From assembly GCA_950295325.1 (NCBI GenBank), contig OX485804.1, forward strand, positions 47,368,001 to 47,432,000: a stretch of 64,000 nucleotides of DNA. Direction: 5' to 3'. The DNA comes from Polytrichum commune (taxonomy: Eukaryota; Streptophyta; Polytrichopsida; Polytrichales; Polytrichaceae). Position 1 is the stretch's first letter, and every line of letters begins with the position of its first letter. The notes below the pieces were generated by a model that made no database searches, had not been told where the DNA came from, and saw only the letters and a list, made by a program, of their open reading frames with translations. This document shows, one piece after another, positions 12,801 through 25,986 of this stretch. Made by a program: the position numbers and the translations under genes.

Positions 12801-15190
12801 CAAGGGCTAGAATCAAGTTCATGTTTTCTTTTAATCCACCGTGTGGGTGTTGAAAACAAAATTCATTTGATGCTATGCAAAGTAGTGGCAAACTTACTAT
12901 TTGGAATGGTGTAATAGTTATAGGCGATATAGAAAAACAATAAGGTACATTTGCAAACCATCAACATTTTGCAAGTTGAGCAAGCCAAGACATGGAATGC
13001 AACACGAGAGAAGAACATTGCACATGGAATGAGCGAAATGAGATTATTGTAGAGGGTTCTCTATTTCAACAATAAATAATCCAAATTGCAAGGGAGTGGG
13101 GGGGGGGGGATTTTAAAATAAAAATAAAAATAAAAATCAAGAAATGTGACATGAAAGTGTCGGTAAATGCAAAGGGGATTGTTGATAATTTTAGAAAATA
13201 AAATTTCTATGCAAAGCTAGAAACAAGGAAAATATGAAATAGGTACACAATTCACTTGTATCCATTAAAAAATAAACATGAGAGAAAACACGTCTTCGGC
13301 ACGTCTTGTGGCATGTCAACCTACAACTAAACACATGCACATGTCTCGATCCAAAATAAATGATGCGTACAAAAAAAATGCTAATTTGTTCATAAATTCA
13401 TGTTGATCTAAATTCCATTTACATGCATGTGAGCCAAGCACACACCCCACACAAGCCTCGCCACTGGTATGTCACACAATGGACATTAACCTTTTTTAAT
13501 CACTCAAAGTACCTACAACACCTCAAAACCCACACTGGAACTTTGTAGAGTTCTTTTTCAATCAATGTCAGTACATTGACAATTCATGCTCATCTACTAT
13601 ATTCTGTGACATATATTGTACTTAAATCAAGACTTGGGTTTTTTTGCTAAACACATAAGTTTTCATGCTAGTTGCTTCATTTTGATACTCTTTGAGTGTT
13701 TGAACAATGCTAGATTCAACAACACATTGGAGCATGATGCTAAATTCACATGGATCTACTTCGTTTTGGTCTGTGATGTTGTCTTCTTCCAGTGGCATCT
13801 GCCTCTAGAATAGATTTGAATAACGATGGAGCCCTAATTCTCAGTCAAGCTTGAATATGGATGCATAGCAAGATACATCAAGATTCAGGAGTCATTGCTG
13901 TAACCAAATAACTCTAAACTAAGGAGTTTTAAAATGGTCGATGGGGATGCAAAGGAAGTCATATGTTTTGGTACAAATGTTTTATGGAAATACATGGCAT
14001 ATTTCAATATTTGTCAAAAAGAATCTGCATTTCACAAGAAGCTATCCTTCCATGACACAAGTGTGTTGAAAATCCACATGCAATCAATAGCATTTTCTCA
14101 CTAGTTCAATGCAACAGAAACATAATATCTTTGACAAAGAAAGGTTCACAATGTCAAAGTTCACTTCTCAAAAGCTTTAAGAAAGCACTTGTAGATAGTA
14201 ATCATGCAGTTAAAAATGTGGTCGGCATTATAAATTGATAAAAATTCTGTTAAACATCCATAATTCCCAAGCACGTATTGCACGACAATTCTATGAAACT
14301 TTGACAAACATCCCATGATCTTCATTATGTATGTCATATAAGCCTATCATTCAGAAGTGCATTTTCCATTCAAGCTACCATTGTTTTAGATTTGTTACTT
14401 TTCCATGTCTGCGATTAAGAGCCATGATTTAGTCTCATCTACTGGCCTAATTATAAACCCTAACTTGCTCTTCAGTCTCTTACAATATCCAGTCAATTCT
14501 AAAGACTCTTCATTATTATGATCAATGTATTGACTTTCGAGGTCATGTGAAGACATCACCACTAAACTTATGTAAAAAACAAGTTGGAAGGCCCTTAAGC
14601 ACTTCCTACTTTGAAAGGGCTGGAAGACACCACCAAGTTATGTCAAGACACCAACCATACGAGTGCAATATTTAAAGCAATGTTTAACAACTCAAATGCT
14701 TCACAACATTCTTACTTTCTAACATTACGACCTTGCAAGTTCTTGGCTATCAAACAAACAACATGCTATAAGCGTGTTGTCCTTACTAAACTGCAAGATG
14801 TGAGGCTGAAGTTGTTCAAATCTTTGTTGTGAAGGCATTCAATAATATAGAAAGCAGCTCCTATGCTTCTCTAACAGGTTTTAAGGGAAAGGTTGATCAA
14901 TTTATGATTGCAACCACAACCACAACCACAACTACATTAACTGTATCACAATACTTTGAAGCACTTTGAACAAAAACACTGAAGGCAATTAAAATTCTAC
15001 CCTCTAACCTTGGCTAGCCAATGCTATGTGGAATCACAGGTGTCCCGAAGATGTCAAAAAGAAGAAAAGTTCTGGAGAATATAAGCCCAAATAATTCTTC
15101 ATCTCATTGCATTATTAACAACCGTCAGAATTCATATGTTACATGCACGAAAAGTTTCTGAATGCAAAATCACCTGATCATAATCATTGG

Positions 15191-18100
15191 TTACCGAGAC
15201 TTTCCAGGCTCCAAAGAGGAGGGACCCAATGAAGGGCCTGTGCCCAGTCTTATTAGGCTTCTGGAAGCAAGAATGGCTTCAGGGAGTAAAGAGTGAGAGG
15301 CCCTAGCATACAAGGCCTTTGCTGCATCCACAGCAGAAACTTTGAGAGTTGGTGTACTTGATGGGCCCATAAGGCAGTGGCCCAGAACCTTGAAAATAGG
15401 ACGAAGCACATCAAGTTCAAGGGGCACACGAGGTCCATCAGATGGATCGTCTTGGTAATTGAACTCCCCTGCTTCATGGAATTTGTCGCGTGATTCTGGA
15501 GACGTGGATACTGAGACTGGTGCACAACCGGGGAGAAGAGAGTTAGACATGCAAGAGTGTTTGAGTTCCCTTGAAATAAGTGGCTTATATATTAAATAGA
15601 TTTCAGGAAGGATTACTAAGAACCTGAGCTTAATAATAATAGCTGAGTAAAACTTGTAGAAAGGTCATTTAAACCACATAGATTGCATGTTACTACACCA
15701 AATTATAAGCACATTGCATATATCACTAAACAAGATGCAATGACTCACTAAACTCAGTGGCATGAGTCTATCAAGCAGCTATATACGCAGTTTTTTGAAA
15801 AACATAACAAATTGCGATTGTAACCAAATATAGCATATGTTAATAAATATAGAACCAGATCAGACAATTTATACAATCTTGTATATAAATGAATGATACC
15901 TGCAAGATCATGTTCTACTTTTCCAGGAAGTCCTCGAGGTGGCTCCAGAGGCTCCTGTTCCAAAGTAAGGGCTTCACCTAAAGTCAATGCAGCTCCCAAC
16001 GAAGGACTTGCTCGATCCCCTCCTACCTGGACAGGGTTGACAGAGGCGGGGGGCGGAAGTGCAGACATAGCTATAGCATCAACTTCATTGGCCCAGCAGC
16101 AACCCTTGATTGCCCAACTGCCAATATTGAAAATAAAAACATGCTTAGGGAGTCAATAACACAAAGGAGTTTGCATTAGTACAAACTACTTGCTAGCCAG
16201 CTTCCAGCTTTTGAGATTGACAACAAAAGCTCTGAATTGACTTCTCAGGACTGCCATGAGTGTCAACTTCTGTCTTTAGTATGCAATTCAGCTGTGCATT
16301 TGCTAAAGTTTGAACACCTTTGACAATCTTAGTTCATAAATATGGCACATGATGAAGGACCTCAGAAATGCACAAATACAAGTACAGTGCTGAAGGACAA
16401 ACCCATCATCTTGAATGATCCATGATTGGTGATATATGTGGAAATATACTAACCTTCTAGCATAATGACACAAATCCAACTTTGCTTTCATTGGCATTGC
16501 AGCAATGCGTTTATAAAACAGCTCCAGTGCCACTCCTACAATTGCGGCCCGTTTTGTACTCTTTACTGAAACCTGAGGTTCTAATGCTGGCGATATTATC
16601 TCCACATGCTGGAATCCAGATATACACCATGTGAAAGATTGTCAATCCTCCCTTAACATTTCAATATTGTAGAACCTTGACATCTTAACACAGCTTGAGA
16701 TTTTTAGTAATCCCAAATCCCAAATGGCCACTAGGTTGTGAATGCTTGTGTGTATTGAGCTTCACTACCCTGGCCTCTGATAGACAGGAGGACATCCACA
16801 AAGAGGTGACAATATTCTTAAAACAAATCAAACTGAGAAATCCATATTATTCCATACAAGTGACTAAGTGAACTCAATTAACCTTTACTTCTTTACCTGT
16901 CACAATTACCATCAACTATCAACTAAGATCAATTTCATGATCACATTGTATACAAAACAACAGTGCAATCTATATGCACACAAAGGTACAGATGAATGAC
17001 TTACAGACTGTGCAGATCGAGTTGTGTGGCGAGGAGAGTGATACAAGCTGGCCTGCCCAAGGTCTGGAATATTAATCATCACTGGTCGTCCTCCTCGTGC
17101 TTTTGTCTCAGCTGCGTACAACGCTAGCAACACTGCCTCAAAGCCTGCCACCAAACCTCTGTCAGCAAAGAGTAAACTTAACATTCTATGATACATAGGA
17201 ATTTGGGAGAATACTAACCTCAATAACATCCTCCAGGGTGAAGGGATCATAAGGTGTCCCAAGATAAACTTACACCTGGCATAAACCCCTTGGCCTTACC
17301 AACACTGAAATTCTCTATATACATAACCAGATATCCGCCTAGATGTTTCAAGCAATTGAGGTAAGCTTTCACAAAAGCTCAAAATTGTTCAGTGGAGAAG
17401 AAGACTACTAAGGCTTATAACAAAGGCTCATCTCAGCGTTGGGAACTTACATAAGAAATACCTGCTAGGGGCTCGTCTGGACAGGTCGTAACACGAGGTA
17501 AATAAATCCCACAAAGGGTAGGTATGAACCGAAGAACCACCAATTGCAAGTCAACATCTTGAATTTGATAGGTGTCAAATAGCCACTGACAGACCTCGTC
17601 ATTCCCCTGCACAAATATATCGACAGAAATAACAAACAGGATTCTGAGTGATGTAAGCAGCAATCAAGTTCATTCGCAAACAACGCTTAATTAGGTGCTC
17701 TGTTATATAACTTTCCAAAGAAACCTTCCTGAAACTCCATTCCAATCAAGAACCCTCCAGCTTCTCTTGAAAGTTAAGAAATTGAAATATATTCTCAAGG
17801 ACGCATGCTATGCTTTCATTTCCTTCCCTCTAAAGGGAATCTTAAAGCAGTGCGATCCCAATTGACTTCATCCGACCAGTAAGGGCAGTGACAAGACTGA
17901 CCTTTCCAGAACTAGGTTCCACGAGCCGATTCGTAATCAGATCTGCTGCACTTTCGTCTTCAAGCAGGCGTTTTGCAGGCTCCTCGGATTCCTGAAGTTA
18001 CAAAGACAAATTTCAAAACACTCTACATGAGAGGACATGTTGAGACGAAACGGGATCCAACATTACTCGCTACTTTAGATGCTGGAGCACACTCTGTTGG

Positions 18101-18863
18101 CGTAGAGCAAAGGAATCACTAGGTATGAGAAACAACACAGCCCGGGAAAGGTACGACCCCACAGAGTAGTAGCAGATCGAGACACACTACGATGTCCAGA
18201 TACTGACATTGAAGAGCTACAAACTCCTTCCAACCAGGAAGGAAAGACATCGGACACTGGAGGGATTCTATTTCTGAATCCCACAAAACTGTTAAAACAA
18301 GCGCAAATCTGCAGCATAAATCATGTTCCGGTACTAATCCCAGTGGCATGCTCTTTGCACGAAGTTAAGGCTGTGTTGTAATAAATAAAGATAAGACATA
18401 CTGTAAACGCTCACATTGAGAGTGAAGAGCTACAAACTCCTGTCCACCAGAAAAAGAAAAAAAACACACATTGGGCGCTCAAAAGATTTCTATTTCTAAA
18501 TCCCAATTTTTTTTTTAAGATACCCAAATCTGCAACAGCATAAATCACGCTCCAAGACTAACCCCAATGGCATGCTCTTTGCACGAAGTTAAGGCTAGTT
18601 AGTAACGAATAAAAATTTGAGAGGATCTAAACACTCGCATTGACAGGAAGCAGGCGTAATTAGGTAGGTCCTTCGATTATGAGAAGACACAGGAGTAGGC
18701 GGGTGGGGCAGACAGAAGCAAGGATGAGTTTGCATGAGGTGCTTACGAGGAGAGTGAGCAAAGACGGGAAGGCGCCAAGAACTTGGGCCAGAGCTTGGAT
18801 GCGATCTCGCGCCTTGGCCATGTCTCCATGCCATGAACTCTTGTTGTGCTTCTCGCCTGGCAT
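15191..18863 (-). CDS. HYC: Hyccin (FAM126-like) family protein
   Basis: Seven exons join in phase: 18863(or 18821)-18747, 17991-17902, 17606-17462, 17144-17005, 16608-16454, 16117-15900 and 15516-15191, all GT-AG, giving 396 residues (382 from the inner ATG). Conserved hyccin blocks are clear: CQWLFDTYQIQDVDLQLVVL with RFIPTLCGIYLPRV, then GFEAVLLALYAAE, IPDLGQASLYHSP, and the late block SVKSTKRAAIVGVALELFYK. In animals hyccin joins TTC7 and EFR3 to hold phosphatidylinositol 4-kinase alpha at the plasma membrane; plant hyccins are in the equivalent PI4K-alpha-1 complex. The role here is inferred from family. The start is uncertain: the ATG at 18861-18863 is the first in this frame, while ATGs at 18834 and 18829 are in the other frames and one at 18821 is again in frame. 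Confidence 0.9.
18211..18622. repeat. Tandem duplication inside hyccin intron 1
   Basis: Two diverged copies of a roughly 190-200 bp unit, about 18211-18395 and 18424-18622, both beginning GAAGAGCTACAAACTCC and both containing GGCATGCTCTTTGCACGAAG near the end. They lie entirely within the intron between the first two coding exons and do not touch splice sites. Confidence 0.85.
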
Positions 18864-20628
18864 AGCAGATGGCAGTGTAGCAAAGGCGATCCCTGTGTAG
18901 TAGACTGCAGAACTCTCCTCGCGCTCGCCTTCCCTCCCGCTTTCCCTTCCTTTCCCTATCCTTCCTTCCTCCCTTCCTTCCTCCTCCTCGCGGAAACATG
19001 GCAAAAGAGAGAGAGACACACACACGCACATAACGGATGGATGTGTGAATGGATGAAAGGGAGGATGTCTATGGATGAATCTCCTCTCAAGTAACGTAAC
19101 TTAAGGGCCTGGCCGCACATGGCGGTTCAGGCCGGACAGGGTCACAGAGCCCCCAAGAACTGGTGCCCGGAGGCCGCACAAGCTTGTTCCCAAACGGAGC
19201 CGAGACCAAGTGTCATAGGGTTATCAGTCCCTGGATGGGGTGAAGATATCGGAATGCAAGTGCTAAAACATCGGGTTTCAAACATTGGACTCCTGCTCCA
19301 TGAAGCCTTCATGGCAAGATCCATGGATGAGTCTCGGGAGTCGATTCAGGGGTCTCATCAGGTTCACGCATGCCTGAGTCATGGATTTTGTTCTTCATTG
19401 TGGGAGCCGGTGATGTCCGAGTCATCGTCATACTTCTAAAGTTGGTTAAGGGCAGTACTAGCTTTGTTTGACTATGGCAACCATGTGTGTGAATGCTCGG
19501 GCAGTTGGATGCAAGTGGGCTCGCCGTTGTAGGTGCGAGGGAGGTGATTTTGAAGCTATCTCCGTCGTTGAAGTCAACATTGACTGAAGCATGCTCTGGC
19601 AACTCAAGCATAGCACGTCTATTCGAACTATGGCGAGCATCATTTAGGGGAGGGTGACGGCTGCAAGAACACCACAATTGCCGAAGGCTTAATGATAAGG
19701 CCTACACTACAATTGGTAGAGGTAAGTCCCCTCATTGTCGCTTCTAGCTAATCATGTTTCCAAGTCCCTACAAAGTGTGCTCCTAATGCAAATTTCGCAT
19801 GAGGTTTTGATTGATTTTGGACTAGCAACCATGTTGCGATTCAAAGGGCCATTTCCGTTTCATAATGTTGGTTGTTCGCCACTCCTAAGCCCATCTCCCC
19901 CCCCCCCCCCAACAAAAAAAGTTTAAATTTTTTTTAAAAAAAAATCTCTCTCCTCATTTGGGGAGTCATTTTAGTGGCCATGTATGAGCCCAAAATGAGT
20001 GCTCATATTTGTTTTATGTTTAGAATTTAATTAGAATTGCAATTGGAGTGTTATTGAAACAATCAAAAGTATAAAAAGAGTGAGGCTTGGTGTGGATTTA
20101 TGTTTAGGCCTTAAGCCATTTTGTGTGGTGAATTAGAAGCTTAGTGACATTAGGGAGTGTTTTGATTAGAGGAGTAGTGCTTGATGAGGCAAGGGGAACT
20201 GCCTTTGATTTAATTGTTTGAATTAGAACGTGTTCTTGTTGGTTTAGGGGTTGAAGGGTTAGCAGAGAGGATGAGGTCCTACTAAGGGGGAGAAGGTTAA
20301 GGGGTTGTGATTGGATGCCCTATCTCTCCTCTTCCTCCCTTATCCTCTCTTCTCCTTAAGTTCCCTCTCTTTACCTTTTCTTCTCTCTTCTTCAAAATCT
20401 TCCTCTCTCTCTCAATGCTCTCTCTTTTTGTCTTTTCACTCTCACCCCTTCCCTCTCTTGTGTGTAGAGGTGTGTGTGTGGGTTGTGGGTGATACCCAAA
20501 GGAGCGTTAGTCATTTGATTGTTAGTCCTTAGTTGTTTAGGCTTATAGTTTAATCTAGTTTGATTTAGTTTAGTTTGAATGGTGTTTATGGTTTTATGGT
20601 GGTTTAGCTAAGTTGAGTATTCACATGC
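18864..20628. other. Hyccin upstream region and intergenic sequence
   Basis: The first part (18864-19110) is purine/pyrimidine-skewed leader and likely promoter of hyccin. Beyond it no gene is recognisable. A C-run followed by an A/T-rich tract occurs at 19898-19950, and a CT-rich stretch at 20318-20460 gives spurious Leu/Ser/Phe-rich frames. The block 19137-19440 is relatively GC-rich with open frames on both strands, none of which matches a known family. Confidence 0.45.
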
Positions 20629-20775
20629 AAGGCTTAGCCAACCCCTGGACTAAAACGGCAGCTGGGCCGAAGGCTTAGCCAGCCCCTGGACTAAACGGCA
20701 GCTGGGCCGAAGGCTTAGCCAACCCCTGGACGAGACTGCAGCTAGGTTGAAGGCTTAGCCAGCCACCGGACTGGG
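20629..20775. repeat. 40-bp tandem repeat, about 3.6 copies
   Basis: Units start AAGGCTTAGCCA at 20629, 20670, 20710 and 20750 and share CCCCTGGACTAAA and GCAGCTGGGCCG in the first two; later copies drift. The period is 40-41 bp. No coding frame is evident. Confidence 0.9.
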
Positions 20776-22823
20776 GTTGAGCAGTCCCGGTCACTGCATC
20801 CGGTTGTTGGGTAGCAACCACAATAAGGAGTGGGAGCCATTTGAACTAGGGCTTAGGTAGGAGCTGGGTTATGAATTAAGGGGGGTAGCTAGGTAGAATT
20901 TAGGAAGTTAGCGGGGTTAGCATTGGAGTTACAATTAGGAACCCCTTAAGTTGGAGGTTGTTGACGTTAGGGAGTGAACTTGTGAGTGAATTTAGAAGTG
21001 ACTTGCAATAGAGGAATGCTAAGATAGTGATAAGAGAGAGAAATGTTTTTTAACACTTGTATCCTTATCATGGAATGAATTGATGTGCTAAAATTGATGT
21101 AAAGCACCAGGGTGAGTTGTGTGGTTCCCCACAAAGAGGACGGCCTTAGGTGACGATTGCGGATTAAGGTATTAGAAATTTAATTGTCACATGGAGTCGA
21201 CAAGCCATGGCCTCACGGAGGCTAAGATCACTAATGAGAAGGTCTTGGCTAATGTCAAGGTCTCAAGAGGGATATCACTAAGGGCATGTGTAGCCAAGGC
21301 CGCGGGGTGGACCCTTGAGAAGGCCAATGCTCTACCTATTCAAGAGGCTAACATCAATAAAACATCATGATTCTAAGTAAGTTGGGAGTTCATTGAGATG
21401 GGAGTTACATTCCATGTTACCGCGAGTTTTGGTATGACACATGTGATTCTCAAAACCACCACCCGGACTAGGACGCTTAAGGGTGGTGGGTTTGGCCTCA
21501 CACCATGCCCACATATTCTTGAGTCTAGGTGAATGGTGAAGAATGTGGCGACTGAGCCTTCTTTCTAGGGCCATTTTATGGGCTTGAATTTTAAGGGGTT
21601 GAACATTTGAACTTTTACTCCAATGCCAATGTCTGCTCATTTGTTTTGTGGTTGCCTTGTTTTTTGGCTACTTGCACGTTTGCTTTTGGGGTTGCCGAAT
21701 CTAGTAGTTGTTTCTTGCAATTATTAAACATACATATTTATGATTGCCTATAAAATGTTCACTTCAAGAAGGATAGCCTATTTTTCATGACCAATTAGTG
21801 GCCATGACAACATCTATCATGACAATTGGTCTTTAGATTCAAGAAAATAGCTTGTGTCTTCCCCCTATCATCCTAGTTTTCATGTATAATCAAGGCCCTT
21901 GTAATATATTTCTTTCATGCATGCATTGTATATGCATCCAAGGTATCCTAGATGGGATATGGCACTTGTTTTGGTCGCCCATAATATTTTGGTATTGTGC
22001 TTGGGTAGTTGGCTTTAGGTTGGTAGTCATTTGTCTACTCCTTGTACTTGTTCTTTTGCATTTGAGACTCGTAGTATCTTGCAAATTGCCATTGTCATGT
22101 GAGGGAGAGTTCGGTGAGGATAGCACAATGTATGTGTGTAGATGTTGTTTGCATGTTTGACAATTATTCCATGTGGTGATAATCCTCATTTTTATTTTGT
22201 GAATGCACAGTTTGAAGTGAGTGGTGATTGGATTTAAGCATATCCTATGCATATGGGATGTGTACAAAAGGGTGTGACAAAGGCATGGTGGAGGCCATTC
22301 GAGACTTGAACTCAGATGCCGATTTTCCTTCCACCCAAGTTCCATGCACCAACAACTTGACACACGTGTGGGTCTTGGTGGGGATGACATACCTGCGGAG
22401 ATCACAGTCCGGGAAGTTTTATACAAAAATTGGTACATTTCCAATATTTTATAAAGACATTCGGATTTTTATTTTTTTGCTCGGAAGCTACCTAAATCCA
22501 ATTTTTATTCTCGGTTAAAAACCGATATTTAACTTTACCATTCGGTAATTTTCCGACTTTCCGATTTTCATTTCGGTATGTTTCCGAAGATTTGTATTGT
22601 ATGTCGGATTTGTTTTTGAATATTGTGAAAAAAAAATTGGTGTTATGCTTTTAAAGGGGTGAATTTGTGTTGATAGAAAATCCAAGTATCATTGGAAGGA
22701 TTTGAACCTTGCCAAGCTCCCACCAACTTGGGGCCAAGGATTTAGCCTTTAAAAATATATATAAATCCAAAAAGGGTTCATACATTATTTAGAGGCTAGT
22801 TAGTACAACAATACATGCAACTT
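20776..22823. other. Gene-free repeat-like stretch
   Basis: No recognisable protein. The minus strand of 21890-22444 stays open for 184 codons but its Thr/Asn/His-rich composition is like the decayed LINE further right, and no motif is visible. Around 22440-22610 the sequence is rich in CGGNNTTTTCCGA-like words (TTCGGTA, TTCCGA), which reappear at 23750-23990, suggesting both belong to one repeat unit. A B-box-like GGTTCAAATCC lies on the minus strand at about 22701-22711; taken alone it is weak evidence of a SINE head. Confidence 0.35.
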
Positions 22824-23066
22824 TTAAACATCCGTATCCTCATAATTAGAAAACATAGTTGAACTTACTGAACAAGATGCATCACTTGCAAAAGACACAT
22901 AACGTGAAGGATTAGCATATAAAAACCGGTATTTGGTTCCAGTTTTCCACAAAGGAATTGCCTCTTCAATAATATTATCAAAGTTTTCATGTGGTCCCTC
23001 TAAAGCAATTCTAAACATAGCTTCCAAATTTTTACTTCCAAGTTTGTTTCTCACTCGTGTTTTCAT
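22824..23066 (-). pseudogene. Probable C-terminal relic of an hAT-family transposase
   Basis: An 80-codon minus-strand frame contains RNKLGSKNLEAMFRIALEGP followed by an acidic tail and W-K-T-G-T-K-Y-R-F. The pattern R-N/S-R/K-L-x-x-x-x-L-x-x-x-x-R-I-x-x-E-G-P is what follows the dimerisation domain in plant hAT transposases. No upstream zinc finger or catalytic region is recognisable nearby. The call rests on one short motif. Confidence 0.4.
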
Positions 23067-23306
23067 CTCACGCTCTGTACTTCACAGCGCCATGCACAAG
23101 ACGGAGAAGAGAAGCTCTGTACTTCACGGCGCCATGCACAAAACTGCAGTGTGATGTCACTGTGAAGTCTTAGAATTGTTGTGAGAGATCCAGGAGATTC
23201 AAGAATCGCTGTGAGAGATTAAAGAGATCTAGGAGACGAGCATTGGTTCCGCACAAGTTTGTTTCCTATTCTTCAAGACTTATCTACAGGATTTCAAGAG
23301 ATTCAC

Positions 23307-23494
23307 GACCTCCGAAACAAATGTCTCCGACTGGATTGCAGTGGATCGCCGCACCAAACTGGACCTCTGAAGTGCACCTTCACCTTGGACCTCCGAAACA
23401 GATGTCACCAACTGGATCGCATGTGGATCGCCGCACCGAACTGGACCTCCGAAACAAATGTCTCCAACTAGATCGCAGGTGGATCGCCGTATGT
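23307..23494. repeat. Short tandem repeats, units of about 56 and 81 bp
   Basis: The phrase GACCTCCGAAACA(A/G)ATGTC begins at 23307, 23388 and 23444, each followed by an ACTGGAT/ACTAGAT-CGCA-GTGGATCGCCG block. The first spacing contains an extra diverged segment of about 25 bp. Confidence 0.85.
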
Positions 23495-24064
23495 GCATGC
23501 ATAAGCAAACAGAAGCGGAAGAGCAGTAGCAAAAGAGCATAGAGAGAAATCCCAATAGAGGAGTGAGAGGAGTGATATACTTTGCATAAGGGACTCAAAC
23601 TCCTTATACTCGTGAGAGAGGGACCTTGGGTGCTTAGAGCCTCAAAACCCTAATCGGCCCAGTGAACGGAACCAACCCTAAATTAATTAGCCTCCATGGT
23701 TCTTGACCTTATGAGTCATGACTCTAGTATTACCCTAGTAGAAATTTCCGCCCTATCCCTAGTCCCTTCGGCTACTTGCCTAAAATTTAAAAATTGGCTC
23801 GGTAAATATCCTAAAATATGATGCCTCAACCGGCTATATTGCCGATCGTTTCTCATTTGAACCAGTCAATTTCCGACCTTAACAATTTTAAGTCGGTACC
23901 TCGTCCGAATCATTGCGAACTCATTCAGAAATCTCCAAATTAATTCGGCTAGCTCGTAACTAGAGTTCGGTACTCCCCGTTCATTGGCGGAGACTACACC
24001 CCCAACTTTGTGAGGAGGTAGAATCCGATGTGGACATGCTATTAGAAGGCGTTCCACATCTGTT

Positions 24065-24735
24065 GCAAACGATTCACAATCTCACTTGGGCCACAAACCT
24101 TGGGGTCCAAATTGGATTGAGGGTGAGATGCTTGTGCTCGTAGGTCAAAAACATTTGGAGTGGGATGGCAAAGACAACTCCAACCAACCTTCTCTTGGAA
24201 AATTTGTGTATGGCACAACCGCATGGAAGTTGGCGTTGGAGGGTTGCATGTCCATAGTGGGTTTTAGAGAGAAAGATGTAGATCAAATAACAAAAAAATG
24301 GGATACATTGATCAAAGACTACCAAAAAATAAAAGGTCTACATGGAGAGCACCATATTAGCCGATTGGTGGGGGATGAATAAGGTAGAGAAAAAGGAGTT
24401 GTCTAGAAATAGGAAAATATCCTTGAAATTTAGTGAACATATGTACAATGAGATGGAGGAGTTTGCGGCAAAGAGGCAAATATTTCACTTGGGGCATGGA
24501 TGCGGTGGATTTTGATAGGACAGCGATGTCTATGCCACAACAATTTGGAAGGTCCTCAACCTCTCCCCATCCCACACCAACGGTGGAAATAGGTAGCCCA
24601 CCAATATCTTCCCCTACTCCTAATGCAAATGTTTGTTCCTCAACTGCTACATCTGAGGGCCCGTCCAAGACCACACTTGATATCGGTACACCAAGGTCAA
24701 ACCATCCACAAACACCGGTTGATTGGCACAAATAA
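24065..24735 (+). pseudogene. Myb/SANT-like (trihelix) DNA-binding protein of a transposon, decayed
   Basis: The open frame at 24086-24382 encodes GPNWIEGEMLVLVGQKHLEW, then a central AWKLALEGC helix and DQITKKWDTLIKDYQKIKG. Spaced tryptophans and the KW-x-x-L-x-x-D-Y-x-x-I end are the trihelix/Myb-SANT-like pattern found in plant transcription factors and in the second protein of PIF/Harbinger elements. The frame then breaks and resumes in another frame at 24433-24735 with a Ser/Pro/Thr-rich tail. Its neighbour at 25.2-25.6 kb on the opposite strand looks like a PIF transposase, so the pair is probably a relic Harbinger element with convergent genes, the same arrangement as the element at 57-62 kb. 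Confidence 0.55.
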
Positions 24736-25207
24736 CTTGGTTTCACAAAGGATTTTAACCATGATTATCTCTCGCATGTCGAGGTGCAAAATATAGAGAA
24801 GAGGATGTGGATGAGAGAAGTTTCGGCTTTTGACCATGCACATGAGGGGCGGCTTGCACAAAAAGAGGCTATGGCCATTGACATGGACCAAAAGCTATAT
24901 GAATTGGAAGTCTAAAAGACAAAAATTATTGGAAACATGACAAATGTTATTTTGATGAAAGCAATATTTATGGATGTTCTTACAAGGTGTGCTTCTCATT
25001 TATTCACATTACCTTGTTTAACCTGGAAGGCACTTGTCACTCTCCCCAACCTCCGGCCCCTCGGCCATGCAATGAGGTGCCTAAAGTGAGCGCATATTGC
25101 CGGACATATTTTCCAAAGAATATCATGTATGGTTTTTGTCAATACATGTATGTCATGTGTTGAGGCTTTTGTTGGGCACTATCGGGATAGATGAGCCATG
25201 CATAAGT

Positions 25208-25986
25208 TTAAATTAGCATGACAACTACCTTTTCCTCCACCATGATGGGTTGTCTCCATCTAGTGTTTGGATAAAATGATTGGGTTTGGATAAAATATGT
25301 TAAATCCAAGACCAACCTATCAAATGTCCTTCTCATACGCAAAATGACATAGAACATGCATGGTGTGTATATGTTGAAGAGGTATTCCTCAAACCAACAC
25401 GTGGAACTTGGTTTGAGGTACCAATTATCATCCATGACTCCAATGTGCCATGCTATGAGGTCCAAGACTTGTTTGTGATGGGGATGCTCAAATGTATAAT
25501 CTTTGCATTCAAACCTCTCCATCACCTCTTTTCTAGAGCTCAATCCGTTTTCACTTTCAATATTCTTCAACCTCTTTCTACGGCATGGAGTCTTCCCGCT
25601 AACTTGGTGGACAACATGTACACGTGGAGTATGTTGATTGCCGTGTCAATCCACGTGAGCACAAATGGCATGACCACAAACATTCCCATGGTGCCAATAT
25701 GCGGTGTGTGAAGGGGCATGTTGGCAGATCGCAGTTTGGGCACAAGCATTGGTGACAGCAGTGGAGGTGGAGACCATTTGGGACTCCGTAACACAACGCT
25801 GCATATGGTAGAAGATGGAGAGGAAGAAACTCCCGGCATGTGTTGTGGAGCAATCACGGGAAAACTTGGATGTGAATCGGGGTGATAGACATGTGTCAAG
25901 AGCAGTGATGACAAAGAGGCTCCGTGCGATAGATATATGGTATTAGCAAATATGTGTGTAAGATAATGTGTTTGCACATAGACCAT
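25208..25986 (-). pseudogene. PIF/Harbinger transposase, N-terminal relic
   Basis: A minus-strand frame (25208-25570) has MRRTFDRLVLDLTYFI followed by RWRQPIMVEEKVVVMLI, which fits the start of PIF/Harbinger transposases (F-x-x-L-x-x-x-L then P-I-x-x-E-x-x-V-x-x-x-L). The upstream frame 25567-25986 may be its low-complexity N-terminal extension. Downstream the frame is lost and no D-G-S-H-I or catalytic block is visible, so the gene is truncated or decayed. The ends of the element were not found. Confidence 0.5.

Larger units (their letters stand above)
6649..15190. other. Gene-free stretch, no recognisable coding region
   Basis: No open frame here resembles a known protein. The sequence is AT-rich and looks like decayed repeats. 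Visible items are a (GA)n microsatellite at 7508-7554, a G-run near 13099, an AAATA-type low-complexity tract near 12045-12075, a hairpin at 9733-9813 (listed separately) and a solitary end-like motif near 6985 (ACACTAAATATCATAATTAG) that resembles the ends of the MITE family seen at 47-55 kb. A 126-codon open frame at 9265-9645 on the minus strand has no recognisable motif. Confidence 0.5.

Noticed and set aside
20629-20775. CRISPR-like array
   Set aside because: The 40-bp units are contiguous tandem repeats without unique spacers, in a plant nuclear sequence.
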